Source: Macrostomum hystrix
Taxonomy: Eukaryota > Platyhelminthes > Macrostomidae
Length of the DNA stretch: 64,000 nt
Direction of reading: 5' to 3'
Assembly (NCBI GenBank): GCA_950097015.1
Contig: CATNEN010000029.1
Coordinates: forward strand, 4,483,501 to 4,547,500
The notes beneath the pieces were generated by a model. The model was given only the letters and a program-made list of their open reading frames with translations. It was not told where the DNA came from and ran no database searches. Of this stretch, positions 19,901 to 44,400 are shown piece by piece (position 1 is the first letter of the stretch; every line of letters begins with the position of its first letter). Both the position numbers and the translations under genes were made by a program.

Positions 19901-21604
19901 CTAAATTTGCGCTGGGTATTTTATGTTTTTATAGCTCATACGCATAGTAAGTTCATGAGCAACTAATTTTTGTTATTGCCTCGGATGTGTGTTTTAACTG
20001 CGACTTATGATCCATTACAATCGTTTCCTGCTTCCATTTGATGATCAGCAGTTTGAGATGCGCCGTGTAAGATCATGTCACTACAATGTTCATTAGAGAA
20101 AAAGTGTACAGGAGGGTCGCACAGAAAAAACACTTGCGTGACACACTCCTCCTTTTGGGAATGTGTGGGTGGGATTATGGATATCTTTTAGACTATCTAT
20201 AAAGATTCGGCTAACATATACAAGCGTAAATGGAGAATTAATTAACAAAATTGACTATACAGATTTTTTGCTGAGATTAGAAAAAATGATGATGTTTTCT
20301 TTCGGTGCTAAAAGAAACATGCGAGCAATGCTTGTACAGTTCGCTCAGTTGTACAATGGGTGCTAGCTCCGCGCAATAGCTGCGGCCACTGACACTGTAC
20401 GGGGTTATAACCGTTGTCACTAATATGTTTCCATTCTTTTTTTTATTTGAAAGTCAGTAATTTTTTTAATCTGATGATTTATTACCACTTTAACCAATTT
20501 TCTACAACGCCAGACAACGACAAGAAGGAGTTCCTGCAGTCATTTCCTCGACTCGACGATCTCGACGACGTCGTCTCTAATGCAACAGAGCTGGCATCAG
20601 CGGCGACCACGTCCAAATCCAACGGTCTCGCGGGCGGCATTGGCGGCGGCAAGACTAGGCGGAGGAAAGTCAGCGACGCTGTGGTTGTCCACCCGGAGAC
20701 GGTCAAGACCGCCTGCTACGTGAAAAATGTCTTCATGGTGAGCTGAGGAGCGAGCGAATGGAGCTGTGTAGAGAAGAGATCGGATTTAGTCTAGGGTAGG
20801 AGCTGGATGGAGTGTGTGAGCTGATTTAGTCTAGGGTAGGAGCTGGATGGAGTGTGTGAGCTGATTTAGTCTAGGGTAGGAGCTGGATGGAGTGTGTGAG
20901 CTGATTTAGTCTAGGGTAGGAGCTGGATGGAGTGTGTGAGCTGATTTAGTCTAGGGTAGGAGCTGGATGGAGTGTGTGAGCTGATTTAGTCTAGGGTAGG
21001 AGCTGGATGGAGTGTGTGAGCTGATTTAGTCTAGGGTAGGAGCTGGATGGAGTGTGCGAGAGGATTTAGTCTAGGGTAGGAGCTGGATGGAGTGTGTGAG
21101 CTGATTTAGTCTAGGGTAGGAGCTGGATGGAGTGTGTGAGCTGATTTAGTCTAGGGTAGGAGCTGGATGGAGTGTGTGAGCTGATTTAGTCTAGGGTAGG
21201 AGCTGGATGGAGTGTGTGAGCTGATTTAGTCTAGGGTAGGAGCTGGATGGAGTGTGTGAGCTGATTTAGTCTAGGGTAGGAGCTGGATGGAGTGTGTGAG
21301 CTGATTTAGTCTAGGGTAGGAGCTGGATGGAGTGTGTGAGCTGATTTAGTCTAGGGTAGGAGCTGGATAAAGTGTAGGAAATGAATGTTGTGCTGGTTCC
21401 AAAAATGTATGCATTGATCCATTCCGTTGCGATTAGAAAATTGCGGAGCGCAAGCGCCAGTCGGACTTCAAATACGAGTACCACTATCACACCTGCTGCT
21501 GCTACTACACCTGCGCTGTGAACACTGACAATGTAAAGAAGGTGCTTGAAGGCTGCCGAACTTTCATCATTGACAAACATCTGGAGCGCTTTGGTATTCT
21601 GTGA
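7844..21604 (+). CDS. Heterotrimeric G protein alpha subunit, Gs-like, nine coding exons
   Basis: Predicted GTP-binding alpha subunit that would couple heptahelical receptors to effectors at the plasma membrane. Joined exons: 7844-7967, 12554-12626, 14154-14208, 14324-14568, 16518-16658, 17847-18145, 18987-19155, 20514-20737, 21437-21604, about 498 codons. Seen motifs: P-loop GTGESGKST (residues 42-50), switch I LRCRIMT with the catalytic Arg (about 190) and Thr (193), switch II DVGGQ with Gln at about 220, KWIQCF, NKID, and TCAV near the C-terminus. Gs affinity rests on [21 protein letters not shown] and TDNVKKV. Oddities: the N-terminus is MTCC, without Gly2; the C-terminus is HLERFGIL; about 120 extra residues separate the AGKS segment from the TCAV motif; and exon 6 carries a frame break. 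It could be a divergent paralogue or a damaged copy. Confidence 0.88.
8198..9270. repeat. 16-bp minisatellite in Galpha intron 1, about 66 copies
   Basis: Unit AGTTTAGTTATCCGAC, with variants CCAAC, CCGATAG, CCATAAG and CACTTTAG. A block of several variant units (CCATAAG, CCGACATTTTAATT) recurs, pointing to duplication of multi-unit segments. Confidence 0.95.
9938..11814. repeat. 19-bp minisatellite in Galpha intron 1, about 98 copies
   Basis: Unit GATTCTTGTCTCCTGCTTC. The 19-bp period cycles all three frames, so ORFs here are artefacts. The section near 10530-11156 is repeated at 11157-11783 with an offset of 627 bp (33 units), marked by the shared variants TTGTTTTCTGCTTCGG and TCTGGTCTCC. 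Confidence 0.96.
11817..11860 (+). mobile_element. SINE 3'-end fragment
   Basis: GTGCCAGTGCACCCAGCCCT, continuing to CCTGCAACTATTATCATT, matches the 3' end of the SINE at 13715-14056 (GTGCCACTGCCCACAGCCCT then CCTGCAATTATTATT). It lies exactly at the end of the 19-bp array. Confidence 0.6.
11995..12066 (-). other. Degenerate tRNA-like segment
   Basis: The reverse complement contains GGGAGTTCGAATCTC, a good B-box/T-loop, and upstream CAGCCTATGGTGTTTAAAGC, a degenerate A-box/D-arm. It may be the head of an old SINE or a tRNA pseudogene. No intact cloverleaf is evident. Confidence 0.35.
12554..12626 (+). CDS. Galpha exon 2 (P-loop)
   Basis: Enters in phase 1. Codes the P-loop GTGESGKST and alpha1, [14 protein letters not shown]. 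The donor is AA|GTGAGT. The second P-loop residue is Thr, as in the Gq family, where Gs usually has Ala. Confidence 0.9.
12650..13632. repeat. 38-bp minisatellite in Galpha intron 2, about 26 copies
   Basis: Core GGGATCTATGGGCCAGTTCG followed by GGATCGATGGGATGATTC. The array starts about 24 nt after the exon 2 donor. Confidence 0.95.
13715..14056 (+). mobile_element. tRNA-derived SINE, full-length copy
   Basis: The 5' head is tRNA-like: A-box GTGGCAGAGCGG and B-box AGTTCGATTCC. A family-specific body follows (CATTCATTTGGGGCGCAG, GCACAGTGAAGTGTACACTG, TCAGGAGTCAGCGAAATGG), ending in a (TTA)n tail. It lies in Galpha intron 2, sense to the gene. It matches four further copies in the window, all on the - strand. 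Confidence 0.88.
14154..14208 (+). CDS. Galpha exon 3
   Basis: 55 nt after TTTTCAG. Codes [19 protein letters not shown], aligning with the start of the helical domain (alphaA). Donor GCT|GTGAGA, phase 0. The following intron is only 115 nt and has no array. Confidence 0.8.
14324..14568 (+). CDS. Galpha exon 4 (helical domain)
   Basis: Begins [18 protein letters not shown], the Gs-like IVAAM. Contains [20 protein letters not shown] and ends LIDCAK plus two bases of Tyr, equivalent to the family motif LWxDxGV...YQLIDCAxY. The donor is AAGTA|GTGAGT. Confidence 0.88.
14576..15596. repeat. 22-bp minisatellite in Galpha intron 4
   Basis: Unit core GAAATCGTGTGTCAGAGGAG, with variant modules GGTCAGGATAACGTG and GGTCAGGATAGGAG. 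A block of about eight modules recurs several times between 14640 and 15570. It begins about 8 nt after the exon 4 donor. Confidence 0.95.
16080..16375. repeat. 29-bp minisatellite in Galpha intron 4, about 10 copies
   Basis: Core CTCGACTGCTCATAACCATC followed by GATATGACT. It is the second array of this intron and ends about 140 nt before exon 5. Confidence 0.92.
16518..16658 (+). CDS. Galpha exon 5 (switch I)
   Basis: Codes (Y)[19 protein letters not shown], then [18 protein letters not shown]. The catalytic Arg and the Mg-binding Thr of switch I are kept, but the Ser-Gly that normally follows the Thr (TSGI in Gs) is Asn-Asp. Donor TTTAG|GTAATC. Confidence 0.9.
   Translation, partial: LPRSSAPVSGRELHPNGSGHPPLPNHDKRHLRHPVRHQGWASQRQV
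16925..17818. repeat. 30-bp minisatellite in Galpha intron 5, about 30 copies
   Basis: Composite of two 15-bp halves, CTCAAATCCCACTCT and CTCAAACCCCATCCC. Its pyrimidine-rich edge ends about 28 nt before the exon 6 acceptor. Open frames on both strands through it are artefacts of the 30-bp period. Confidence 0.95.
17847..18145 (+). CDS. Galpha exon 6 (switch II to NKxD), with frame break
   Basis: The first part codes [19 protein letters not shown] and on to [15 protein letters not shown] and PKNRLLE. The second part, read one base out of that frame, codes [19 protein letters not shown] and EEKVRAGKS. In Gs about ten residues lie between the NRL and WNN equivalents; here only one extra base remains, using the shared string TGCTGGAA. 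The 299-nt length breaks the phase between exon 5 and exon 7. Either about 29 nt were deleted in the gene, or the assembly is wrong. Confidence 0.8.
18178..18905. repeat. 35-bp minisatellite in Galpha intron 6, about 21 copies
   Basis: Core CAGATACTGGGATTTGAAGG followed by GAGGCTAATCCATCT. Starts about 32 nt after the exon 6 donor. Confidence 0.95.
18987..19155 (+). CDS. Galpha exon 7 (insertion, part 1)
   Basis: Codes a Gly-, His- and Lys-rich linker ([23 protein letters not shown]) then [18 protein letters not shown]. It has no counterpart in ordinary Galpha subunits. Acceptor AACTAG, donor ACTG|GTGAGT, phase 1. Confidence 0.72.
19156..20513 (+). other. Galpha intron 7
   Basis: Contains a degenerate 17-18-bp repeat and about 680 nt of AT-rich single-copy DNA from 19830. 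No extra exon seen. Confidence 0.6.
19490..19830. repeat. 17-18-bp degenerate repeat in Galpha intron 7
   Basis: Unit GAAATTTATGGATCTGTG with many indels. More diverged than the other arrays, so probably older. Confidence 0.85.
20514..20737 (+). CDS. Galpha exon 8 (insertion, part 2)
   Basis: Codes [19 protein letters not shown], a low-complexity Ala/Ser/Gly/Lys-Arg stretch ([16 protein letters not shown]) and [16 protein letters not shown]. The last part aligns with the Gs segment before alpha4 (DPRVTRAKYFIRDEF), so the insertion ends here. The donor is ATG|GTGAGC, phase 0. Confidence 0.8.
20783..21377. repeat. 40-bp minisatellite in Galpha intron 8, about 15 copies
   Basis: Core GATTTAGTCTAGGGTAGGAG followed by CTGGATGGAGTGTGTGAGCT. 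The copies are nearly identical, suggesting recent expansion. The array fills 595 of 699 nt of the intron. Confidence 0.96.
21437..21604 (+). CDS. Galpha exon 9 (C-terminus)
   Basis: Codes [20 protein letters not shown], then [18 protein letters not shown] and the receptor-contacting tail HLERFGIL, stop TGA. TCAV is the guanine-base motif (TCAT/TCAV). The tail aligns with Gs HLRQYELL. A Cys-Cys-Cys-Tyr-Tyr run before TCAV is unusual. Confidence 0.9.
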   Translation, partial: KIAERKRQSDFKYEYHYHTCCCYYTCAVNTDNVKKVLEGCRTFIIDKHLERFGIL

Positions 21605-22850
21605 AGTCGGTCTATTTCGGTGGCCTTGTTGTCGATGTTGTCAATAATGCAGATATCATACCCTCGTTAAACTTTAGGGTAGATTATTCAGACGATAGAT
21701 TGTTATAAACACAAATAATTTTGATACTTATTACTCGTCAGCAGAATCCTGAAGAATTTAATTTTGTCCAGCATCGCTGATCACTATTATTGCATTTTCT
21801 CTTATCTACTCATTGCATGCTGTTTGAAAAGAAAAGATTAGTAAATTCGTAGACTCTACAGTTTACGAATTATGAACTCTTTTTATTGTCTTATGACTAT
21901 TATGAGTACTTAGTTCATACATTAATCTATCGTACTTATACGCTCGCATCATTGCAATATTTCATATACCTGTGTGTCTTATTTGTATTTATGTCAATGC
22001 TAAAATTAAGTTTTATTTATTAAAGTTTAACAAAAAACTTCTGAACGAGTAACCCGTTTTTAGAGATATATTTTGCTCTTTCATTATGTGTTTCGAATAT
22101 TTCGTAAATAATAAATGCGCATACAAACAGAAGTTTTTGATTGCCTATCAATAATAAACTTTGATTGTGAAATTGACATCTTTCAATTTCCTAAAGCCTT
22201 TTGTCTGCTTGTGCTTTGTGTATCTGTGTGTGTGTTGTGGCACAAATCAGGTCTGTAAAACTTATTCGTACCTTTATCCAGCTATAATGATTTGATGTAG
22301 GCAAGCGCTTGACCTATATATTTGTTACTCTCACAGGCCGGCTCTTTACCAATTCGACTTGATAAAGTTGTTAAAGTGTGCGTAATTTTAGCTTAAATCG
22401 AGGCATTACCGGTATAGCTACAAATAGTATTTGATTCATTATTGTCCCGTTCATGTAACATGTCAGGCTTTTTTCTTGCTTTGCCTGTCCGTCACATGCT
22501 TTGTATGAGTTTGTTAGTCACTTGATCGATCAGTATCGATGCAAACATTTTAATTGAACATGGCTTGCCTGTTATGAGATATATTTTTTAGAAAACAAGC
22601 ACGAACTACATGTTCTGTCACACTGAGACGCAACGCGTATAATTTATAATATTATATTTGTTTATTTTTGTTAGTTTGTTTGATTTTCTGTTTATTTGTG
22701 TACAATCGATAAAAAGGATAAAAAACTAGAGTTTGCATCGAATCCGTACACCAGCCTGACCGTCGAATTTTGCAAGATTGTTCTCTTGACTTTGCCTAAC
22801 TTTTGAAAACAGTCTGGTGACCTAAAACATGACTTCCTCCGTTCTATCCC
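21605..22850 (+). other. 3' flank of the Galpha gene
   Basis: AT-rich and without a coding exon. AATAAA hexamers at 22110-22115 and 22153-22158 are candidate polyadenylation signals, about 0.5 kb after the stop. Confidence 0.5.
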
Positions 22851-22854
22851 CTCC

Positions 22855-24215
22855 CTTCAACACACTCTCTCTTCAACACCCTCTCCTTCAACACCCTCTG
22901 CCTTCAACACCCTCTCCCTTCAACACCCTCTCCCTTTAACACCCTCTCCCTTTAACACCCTCTCCCTTCAACACCCTCTCCCTTCAACATCCTCTCCCTT
23001 CAACACCCTCTCCCTTCAACACCCTCTCCCTTCAACACCCTCTCCCTTCAACATCCTCTCCCTTCAACACCCTCTCCCTTCAACACCCTCTCCCTTCAAC
23101 ATCCTCTCCCTTCAACACCCTCTCCCTTCAACACCCTCTCCCTTCAACACCCTCTCCCTTCAACACCCTCTCCCTTCAACATCCTCCCTTCAACACCCTC
23201 TCCATTCAACACCCTCTCCCTTCAACACCCTCTCCCTTCAACATCCTCTCCCTTCAACACCCTCTCCCTTCAACACCCTCTCCCTTCAACACCCTCTCCC
23301 TTCAACACCCTCTCCCTTCAACATCCTCTCCCTTCAACACCCTCTCCCTTCAACACCCTCTCCCTTCAACATCCTCTCCCTTCAACACCCTCTCCCTTCA
23401 ACACCCTCTCCCTTCAACACCCTCTCCCTTCAACATCCTCTCCCTTCAACACCCTCTCCCTTCAACACCCTCTCCCTTCAACATCCTCTCCCTTCAACAC
23501 CCTCTCCCTTCAACACCCTCTCCCTTCAACACCCTCTCCCTTCAACATCCTCTCCCTTCAACACCCTCTCCCTTCAACACCCTCTCCCTTCAACATCCTC
23601 TCCCTTCAACACCCTCTCCCTTCAACACCCTCTCCCTTCAACACCCTCTCCCTTCAACACCCTCTCCCTTCAACATCCTCCCTTCAACACCCTCTCCATT
23701 CAACACCCTCTCCCTTCAACACCCTCTCCCTTCAACATCCTCTCCCTTCAACACCCTCTCCCTTCAACACCCTCTCCCTTCAACACCCTCTCCCTTCAAC
23801 ATCCTCCCTTCAACACCCTCTCCATTCAACACCCTCTCCCTTCAACACCCTCTCCCTTCAACATCCTCTCCCTTCAACACCCTCTCCCTTCAACACCCTC
23901 TCCCTTCAACACCCTCTCCCTTCAACACCCTCTCCCTTCAACACCCTCTCCCTTCAACACCCTCTCCCTTCAACATCCTCCCTTCAACACCCTCTCCATT
24001 CAACACCCTCTCCCTTCAACACCCTCTCCCTTCAACATCCTCTCCCTTCAACACCCTCTCCCTTCAACACCCTCTCCCTTCAACACCCTCTCCCTTCAAC
24101 ACCCTCTCCCTTCAACACCCTAAATTTTAACACCCTCTCCCTTTTACACCCTCCCCCTTTAACAGCCTCTACCTTAAACACCCTCTCCCTCTAACACCCT
24201 TTCCCTTCAGCATCC
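22855..24215. repeat. 15-bp minisatellite, about 90 copies, intergenic
   Basis: Unit CCTTCAACACCCTCT, with CATCC and TTTAACACC variants. An 8-10-unit block containing the deleted unit CATCCTCCCTTCAACACC recurs near 23178, 23672, 23803 and 23970, showing higher-order duplication. Confidence 0.96.
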
Positions 24216-27200
24216 TACTGAGCTCATTTCCCTTCTAAGTATCTCAAATTAACGATATCAGAATGAAGTGTTGCATTCTTTTCTTTTCATTGTGAAATGC
24301 GAGTAACTAAATAAATAAGTATCAACTGCCTTTCTGTGGGGCTTGCATAGTTGACTATATGTCGACACCATGCATTCACGCGTGCGTATATCTGAAACGC
24401 TCTCACTGCATAGGCTTTAACACTATAGTTTTAGCCTATGCAAAACAGCAATGCAAGTTGTTTTAGTCTGCTTTGCTAGGGCTGTAAGACATGCGACCCA
24501 CACGCGCGCTGCTTGCCTAGGCGGGGTCTCTGGGGCAGGTCGTCTTGGGGAGGAGAGCACAAAAGGAAGTCTGGGCCGCGGCAATGCAATGCTGCTCTCT
24601 TAATTAAAAAGCTCACTCGCACATCTCTCACCTAGTCCTCGCGCCGTCTCTCTCTCCTTCTCATCTTCAAAACACTTAGCTTTATATACATCCGTTCATG
24701 AGCAATGAGTGCTCACAGCTCGATCAAATTAGAACCTTATATTCGCAAATATATAACGAATTCTAGTTTTTTCTGCAGTTGTCATCATTTTTATATATGA
24801 GTGTCGACATAGTCTAACACATTTTATGACTATATCTCATTTACTATCGTGCCAATTTGTTATGTTCATTCTTTTTCCTTTTCTGCATGAAGTAGTATAA
24901 TAATTATGACGCAACTTAAAGAGCGGCAAAGTATGAAAGGTTTTAAGAAGCCTGCATATGAAACGCTGTCAGAAAAGAAAAAATGGCTAATTTTACACTA
25001 TTTGTCTTCTTTTACAACATAATAAAAGCAAAAGTAATTACTTTATGGGCAAGAGTGTTTAGTGAAAGGAATTGCGACAATGCGAATCATTCTTTTCTAG
25101 TATTGACTGGACGTTAGAAGCTGCAGTGGCTAGAGCTCTTGGAATAATAAAGTCTGCGGATAATATTTGAATTGATTTCGTTCTACTTTGACATTTAAAC
25201 TTCATTTTATGCAAATGAACAAAATGCATAGCATAATTTGCAAAAATATGAGCCATTGCAGATTCCTCATTCCGAGAATAAAAACTCTGAAAATGCACCA
25301 CTTCATTCTGACTAGTAAATAAATTTGACCCAATTGTTAATTACTTAAAAGGTAAATATTAATTCGGTAGGGTGCTGACGGGAGAGTGTGTTGAATGCAG
25401 CTTTAAAGGGTCTTAAAGGGGAGGGTGTTTCTTATTTTGGAGACCAGGTGTTGCAGGGATTGGATATTAAACCCAATGACCACTAGAAGATCTTCCTTGA
25501 TAAAACCTCGATGAATACAGCTAGTGGACTATGCTACATTCAAAGTCACTGAAATATTATAATTCAATTATATTTGACACGGTACTGATTGTTGGTAAAT
25601 TAAATCTAGCTTAATTTGCCTAATATTTGATTTACCGTCTAACTAGACTGGGCGAAATTCAAACTAGAAGTTTCTTCGAAGTTGGGTTACGATCACTTAT
25701 AGTATTTGTTGCAAACATCTTTGTGCTAAATAAATGCAAAATTGTGCTTTTAATAAATTATGAGACTTATTTATGGGTTAGAATTATAAATCATTTGGAT
25801 AGCCACATCTGCTTATGAAAAAAACCAGCATTTTACAAATAAGCCTAAGCCATCTACGTTAGACAAAGCATTTATGGGCTAGCCAGCTTGTTAAGTTGCT
25901 ATGAGATTGATAAGTTCTCATTTGCATAGCTAGCTAGACGTGAAATTTTCGCATACTTTTTGTTGCTTGCAAATCAATATTTCTATAACAGTATTTCTAC
26001 AAATAAATTAAACATTCATTTAATGGAATGATTTTTCGTTTCAACATCTACATGTTATGTAGGCTACAGTAACTAGGCCTAACTAGGTATTACCCAGTAG
26101 TATAAGCTAGTAATACTTGTGTATTTATTCTTTTAATTGCAGTTACAATCCCAGACAATACCTACTCTGTAGCACCTCCCTCACAATGGTTAGGCATTAG
26201 GCCAAACACATTTTATAAAATTTAAATAGGCTAGGCGCATGGTAGTAGTTCTCCTTTAAGAACAAACAAACAAAGTAACAGCGCTTCTGCTAAATCTGTG
26301 AATTTCTAGCTGCAAACCAGCTTTTTTCTTGGATGTCAATACCATGTTAGATGCAACAGTGAGCATATAAAATTAAATTTTCAGGAATAAGCTCTTATCT
26401 TATTGTAGCTATTGGCTATTTCCCTATGTGTTTTCTATAGCTAAAAATAGCCAGCTTTGTTTATCTACTAAAAAACCCAGGACTGTATGCAAATATTTCC
26501 ATAATTGTTTTAATTTTGTCCTAAATAGTCAGTAGGCCTAACCTTTCTCAATCCTTTGCAATTCTAAAGTGTAGGTCCACATTGTCAAAATTTATGCCAA
26601 TAGGGCACATCATACATGTGCAACCTCCCAAATCTTAGCTGGCCGTGCGACTTAGTTTTTGTTCTATTTACGACTTAGTTTGTGCTCAGTTGCAACTTAG
26701 TTCGTTTCATTGCTCTATTTACGACTCAGTTTGCTCTCATTTGCTTTATTTTTCTCTCCCCTTTTTCCTCTTCTTCACCCCTTCCTTTTTTGTCCCTTGG
26801 GCCCCCTTTTGATTTTTTGTGCTTGGTTGATTGGTTTTTGTGACTTACCTTGCTTGGCCCTCATTTCACCCGGCTGGGTCGGCCGGGTGTTGGGAATGTA
26901 TTGGGCACATAGCTAGCTACATATTTGATTTGGCTATACTGTAGTAAAATTGGAGAACAATGTATTGTATAATGATGTGTAATAATTATTGTATAATGAT
27001 GATTTATTATTTATTTTTTTTGATTTAGCTCTATACATCTGGTTAGCTAATAAAATACATGATTTATAAATGCAATAGCTGCATATTAAAAGCAAGTTTA
27101 GCCTCCCTCTAATAATCATAGGCAGAAGGTTCTGACAAACATTTGCTATATTTTTCTTGACTTTTATGTGTACTTCTTTGTCATAGTTAACAGTTAAATG

Positions 27201-27490
27201 GTACACAACACTTCCTTTGGCTAATCCTAAGGATTCTAGTTAGGTTTTGTAAATGAAGTGCACTAGCAATTTTCTAATATAGTTATTCAGGGGCTGGGAT
27301 TACTTGAGATCATATTATTTTATTAAATGTTTAAAAAACATATAAATCAACAGGATGTGTAATATGTCATTCTGATTTTTCAGCACAGTGAAAAATCAAT
27401 TGGTAGATATTTTGCTAATTCATCGAGAAAAAAAGTATTTTTTTTTCTCTATTTACTGGCACCAATTGTAACTTGTGCTAGTCAGCAAGA
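24216..27490. other. Intergenic region upstream of PIP5K1
   Basis: AT-rich single-copy DNA, with a short GC-richer patch near 24480-24600 and a few CGACTTAGTTTG-like repeats at 26650-26735. I found no coding exon. The PIP5K1 promoter must lie in or upstream of its distal part, but no element can be assigned. Confidence 0.4.
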
Positions 27491-41034
<13,544 letters not shown>

Positions 41035-41108
41035 TCAACTATTGTAATCGTTTTGCAACAAAAAAGTATTTTCTATCATTTTGGACTGAAACTAGCTGCC
41101 ACTTGCAC

Positions 41109-41243
41109 AATAAACAGCTTTACGATAATAGAAGCTAATAGTACATAAAATTGTATAGCAGCTTTTTTATACTTTGGTAATTATAACATTATTACGAATG
41201 TAATGTATTTCTCCTCATGCCAAGATAATGCAAAGTTAATAAA
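41109..41243 (+). terminator. Candidate polyadenylation signals of PIP5K1
   Basis: Two AATAAA hexamers, 41109-41114 and 41238-41243, lie 75 and 204 nt after the stop codon. Confidence 0.5.
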
Positions 41244-41477
41244 CTGTCTGCGTTGGTAGATCCGGACTCAAAATCGTCTGATCTTATATTTTAATGCAGA
41301 GCTCAGTTAAGATTCTATTTTTAGTTCAATGCCTGATGCGAAATTGTTCAATTGACTAATCAATGAGTTGCATAATTTGTTTTATTTGCCTGTTTGTTTG
41401 CTTAATTGCTTTTTTCGCTTTGTTTCATTATTTTGCTCACCTAACCATGGATATATTAGCCTAATGATTCGAAGACA

Positions 41478-44400
41478 CAGGTCTACTAAGTTTGATGTTC
41501 AGGTCTACTAAGTTTGATGTTCAGATCTACTAAGTTTGATGTTCAGGTCTACTAAGTTTGATGTTCAGGTCTACTAAGTTTGATGTTCAGATCTACTAAG
41601 TTTGATGTTCAGGTCTACTAAGTTTGATGTTCAGATCTACTAAGTTTGATGTTCAGGTCTACTAAGTTTGATGTTCAGGTCTACTAAGTTTGATGTTCAG
41701 GTCTACTAAGTTTTAGGTTCAGGTCTAGTAAGTTTGATGTTCAGGTCTACTAAGTTTTAGGTTCAGGTCTAGTAAGTTTGATGTTCAGGTCTACTAAGTT
41801 TGATGTTCAGGTCTACTAAGTTTGATGTTCAGGTCTAGTAAGTTTGATGTTCAGGTCTAATAAGTTTTAGGTTCAGATCTACTAAGTTTGATCTTCAGAT
41901 CTACTAAGTTTGATGTTCAGATCTACTAAGTTTGATGTTCAGGTCTACTAAGTTTGATGTTCAGGTCTACTAAGTTTTAGGTTCAGGTCTAGTAAGTTTG
42001 ATGTTCAGGTCTACTAAGTTTGATGTTCAGATCTACTAAGTTTTAGGTTCAGGTCTAGTAAGTTTGATGTTCAGGTCTACTAAGTTTGATGTTCAGGTCT
42101 ACTAAGTTTGATGTTCAGGTCTAGTAAGTTTGATGTTCAGGTCTAATAAGTTTTAGGTTCAGATCTACTAAGTTTGATCTTCAGATCTACTAAGTTTGAT
42201 GTTCAGATCTACTAAGTTTGATGTTCAGGTCTACTAAGTTTGATGTTCAGGTCTACTAAGTTTGATGTTCAGGTCTACTAAGTTTGATGTTCAGGTCTAC
42301 TAAGTTTGATGTTCAGGTCTACTAAGTTTGATGTTCAGGTCTACTAAGTTTTAGGTTCAGATCTACTAAGTTTTAGGTTCAGGTCTACTAAGTTTTAGGT
42401 TCAGATCTACTAAGTTTTAGGTTCAGATCTACTAAGTTTGATGTTCAGGTCTACTAAGTTTGATGTTCAGGTCTACTAAGTTTGATGTTCAGGTCTACTA
42501 AGTTTGATGTTCAGGTCTAGTAAGTTTGATGTTCAGGTCTACTAAGTTTGATGTTCAGGTCTAATAAGTTTTAGGTTCAGATCTACTAAGTTTGATGTTC
42601 AGGTCTACTAAGTTTGATGTTCAGGTCTACTAAGTTTGATGTTCAGGTCTACTAAGTTTGATGTTCAGGTCTACTAAGTTTGATGTTCAGGTCTACTAAG
42701 TTTTAGGTTCAGGTCTACTAAGTTTGATGTTCAGGTCTACTAAGTTTGATGTTCAGATCTACTAAGTTTGATGTTCAGGTCTACTAAGTTTGATGTTCAG
42801 GTCTACTAAGTTTGATGTTCAGGTCTACTAAGTTTTAGGTTCAGGTCTACTAAGTTTGATGTTCAGGTCTACTAAGTTTTAGGTTCAGATCTACTAAGAT
42901 TGATGTTCAGGTCTACTAAGTTTGATGTTCAGGTCTACTAAGTTTGATGTTCAGGTCTACTAAGTTTTAGGTTCAGGTCTACTAAGTTTGATGTTCAGGT
43001 CTACTAAGTTTTAGGTTCAGATCTACTAAGTTTGATGTTCAGGTCTACTAAGTTTTAGGTTCAGATCTACTAAGATTTAGGTTCAGGTCTACTAAGTTTG
43101 ATGTTCAGGTCTACTAAGTTTGATGTTCAGGTCTACTAAGTTTGATGTTCAGGTCTACTAAGTTTGATGTTCAGGTCTACTAAGTTTGATGTTCAGGTCT
43201 ACTAAGTTTTAGGTTCAGGTCTACTAAGTTTGATGTTCAGGTCTACTAAGTTTTAGGTTTAGATCTACTAAGTTTGATGTTCAGGTCTACTAAGTTTTAG
43301 GTTCAGATCTACTAAGATTTAGGTTCAGGTTCTACTAAGTTTGATGTTCAGGTCTACTAAGTTTGATGTTCAGGTCTACTAAGTTTTAGGTTCAGGTCTA
43401 CTAAGTTTGATGTTCAGGTCTACTAAGTTTGATGTTCAGGTCTACTAAGTTTTAGGTTCAGGTCTACTAAGTTTGATGTTCAGGTCTACTAAGTTTTAGG
43501 TTCAGATCTACTAAGTTTGATGTTCAGGTCTACTAAGTTTAGGTTCAGATCTACTAAGATTTAGGTTCAGGTCTACTAAGTTTGATGTTCAGGTCTACTA
43601 AGTTTGATGTTCAGGTCTACTAAGTTTGATGTTCAGGTCTACTAAGTTTGATGTTTCAGGTCTACTAAGTTTGATGTTCAGGTCTACTAAGTTTTAGGTT
43701 CAGGTCTAGTAAGTTTGATGTTCAGGTCTACTAAGTTTGATGTTCAGGTCTAGTAAGTTTGATGTTCAGGTCTACTAAGTTTGATGTTCAGGTCTACTAA
43801 GTTTGATGTTCAGGTCTAGTAAGTTTGATGTTCAGGTCTAATAAGTTTTAGGTTCAGATCTACTAAGTTTGATCTTCAGATCTACTAAGTTTGATGTTCA
43901 GATCTACTAAGTTTGATGTTCAGGTCTACTAAGTTTGATGTTCAGGTCTACTAAGTTTGATGTTCAGGTCTACTAAGTTTGATGTTCAGGTCTACTAAGT
44001 TTGATGTTCAGGTCTACTAAGTTTGATGTTCAGGTCTACTAAGTTTTAGGTTCAGATCTACTAAGTTTTAGGTTCAGGTCTACTAAGTTTTAGGTTCAGA
44101 TCTACTAAGTTTTAGGTTCAGATCTACTAAGTTTGATGTTCAGGTCTACTAAGTTTGATGTTCAGGTCTACTAAGTTTGATGTTCAGGTCTACTAAGTTT
44201 GATGTTCAGGTCTAGTAAGTTTGATGTTCAGGTCTACTAAGTTTGATGTTCAGGTCTAATAAGTTTTAGGTTCAGATCTACTAAGTTTGATGTTCAGGTC
44301 TACTAAGTTTGATGTTCAGGTCTACTAAGTTTGATGTTCAGGTCTACTAAGTTTGATGTTCAGGTCTACTAAGTTTGATGTTCAGGTCTACTAAGTTTTA

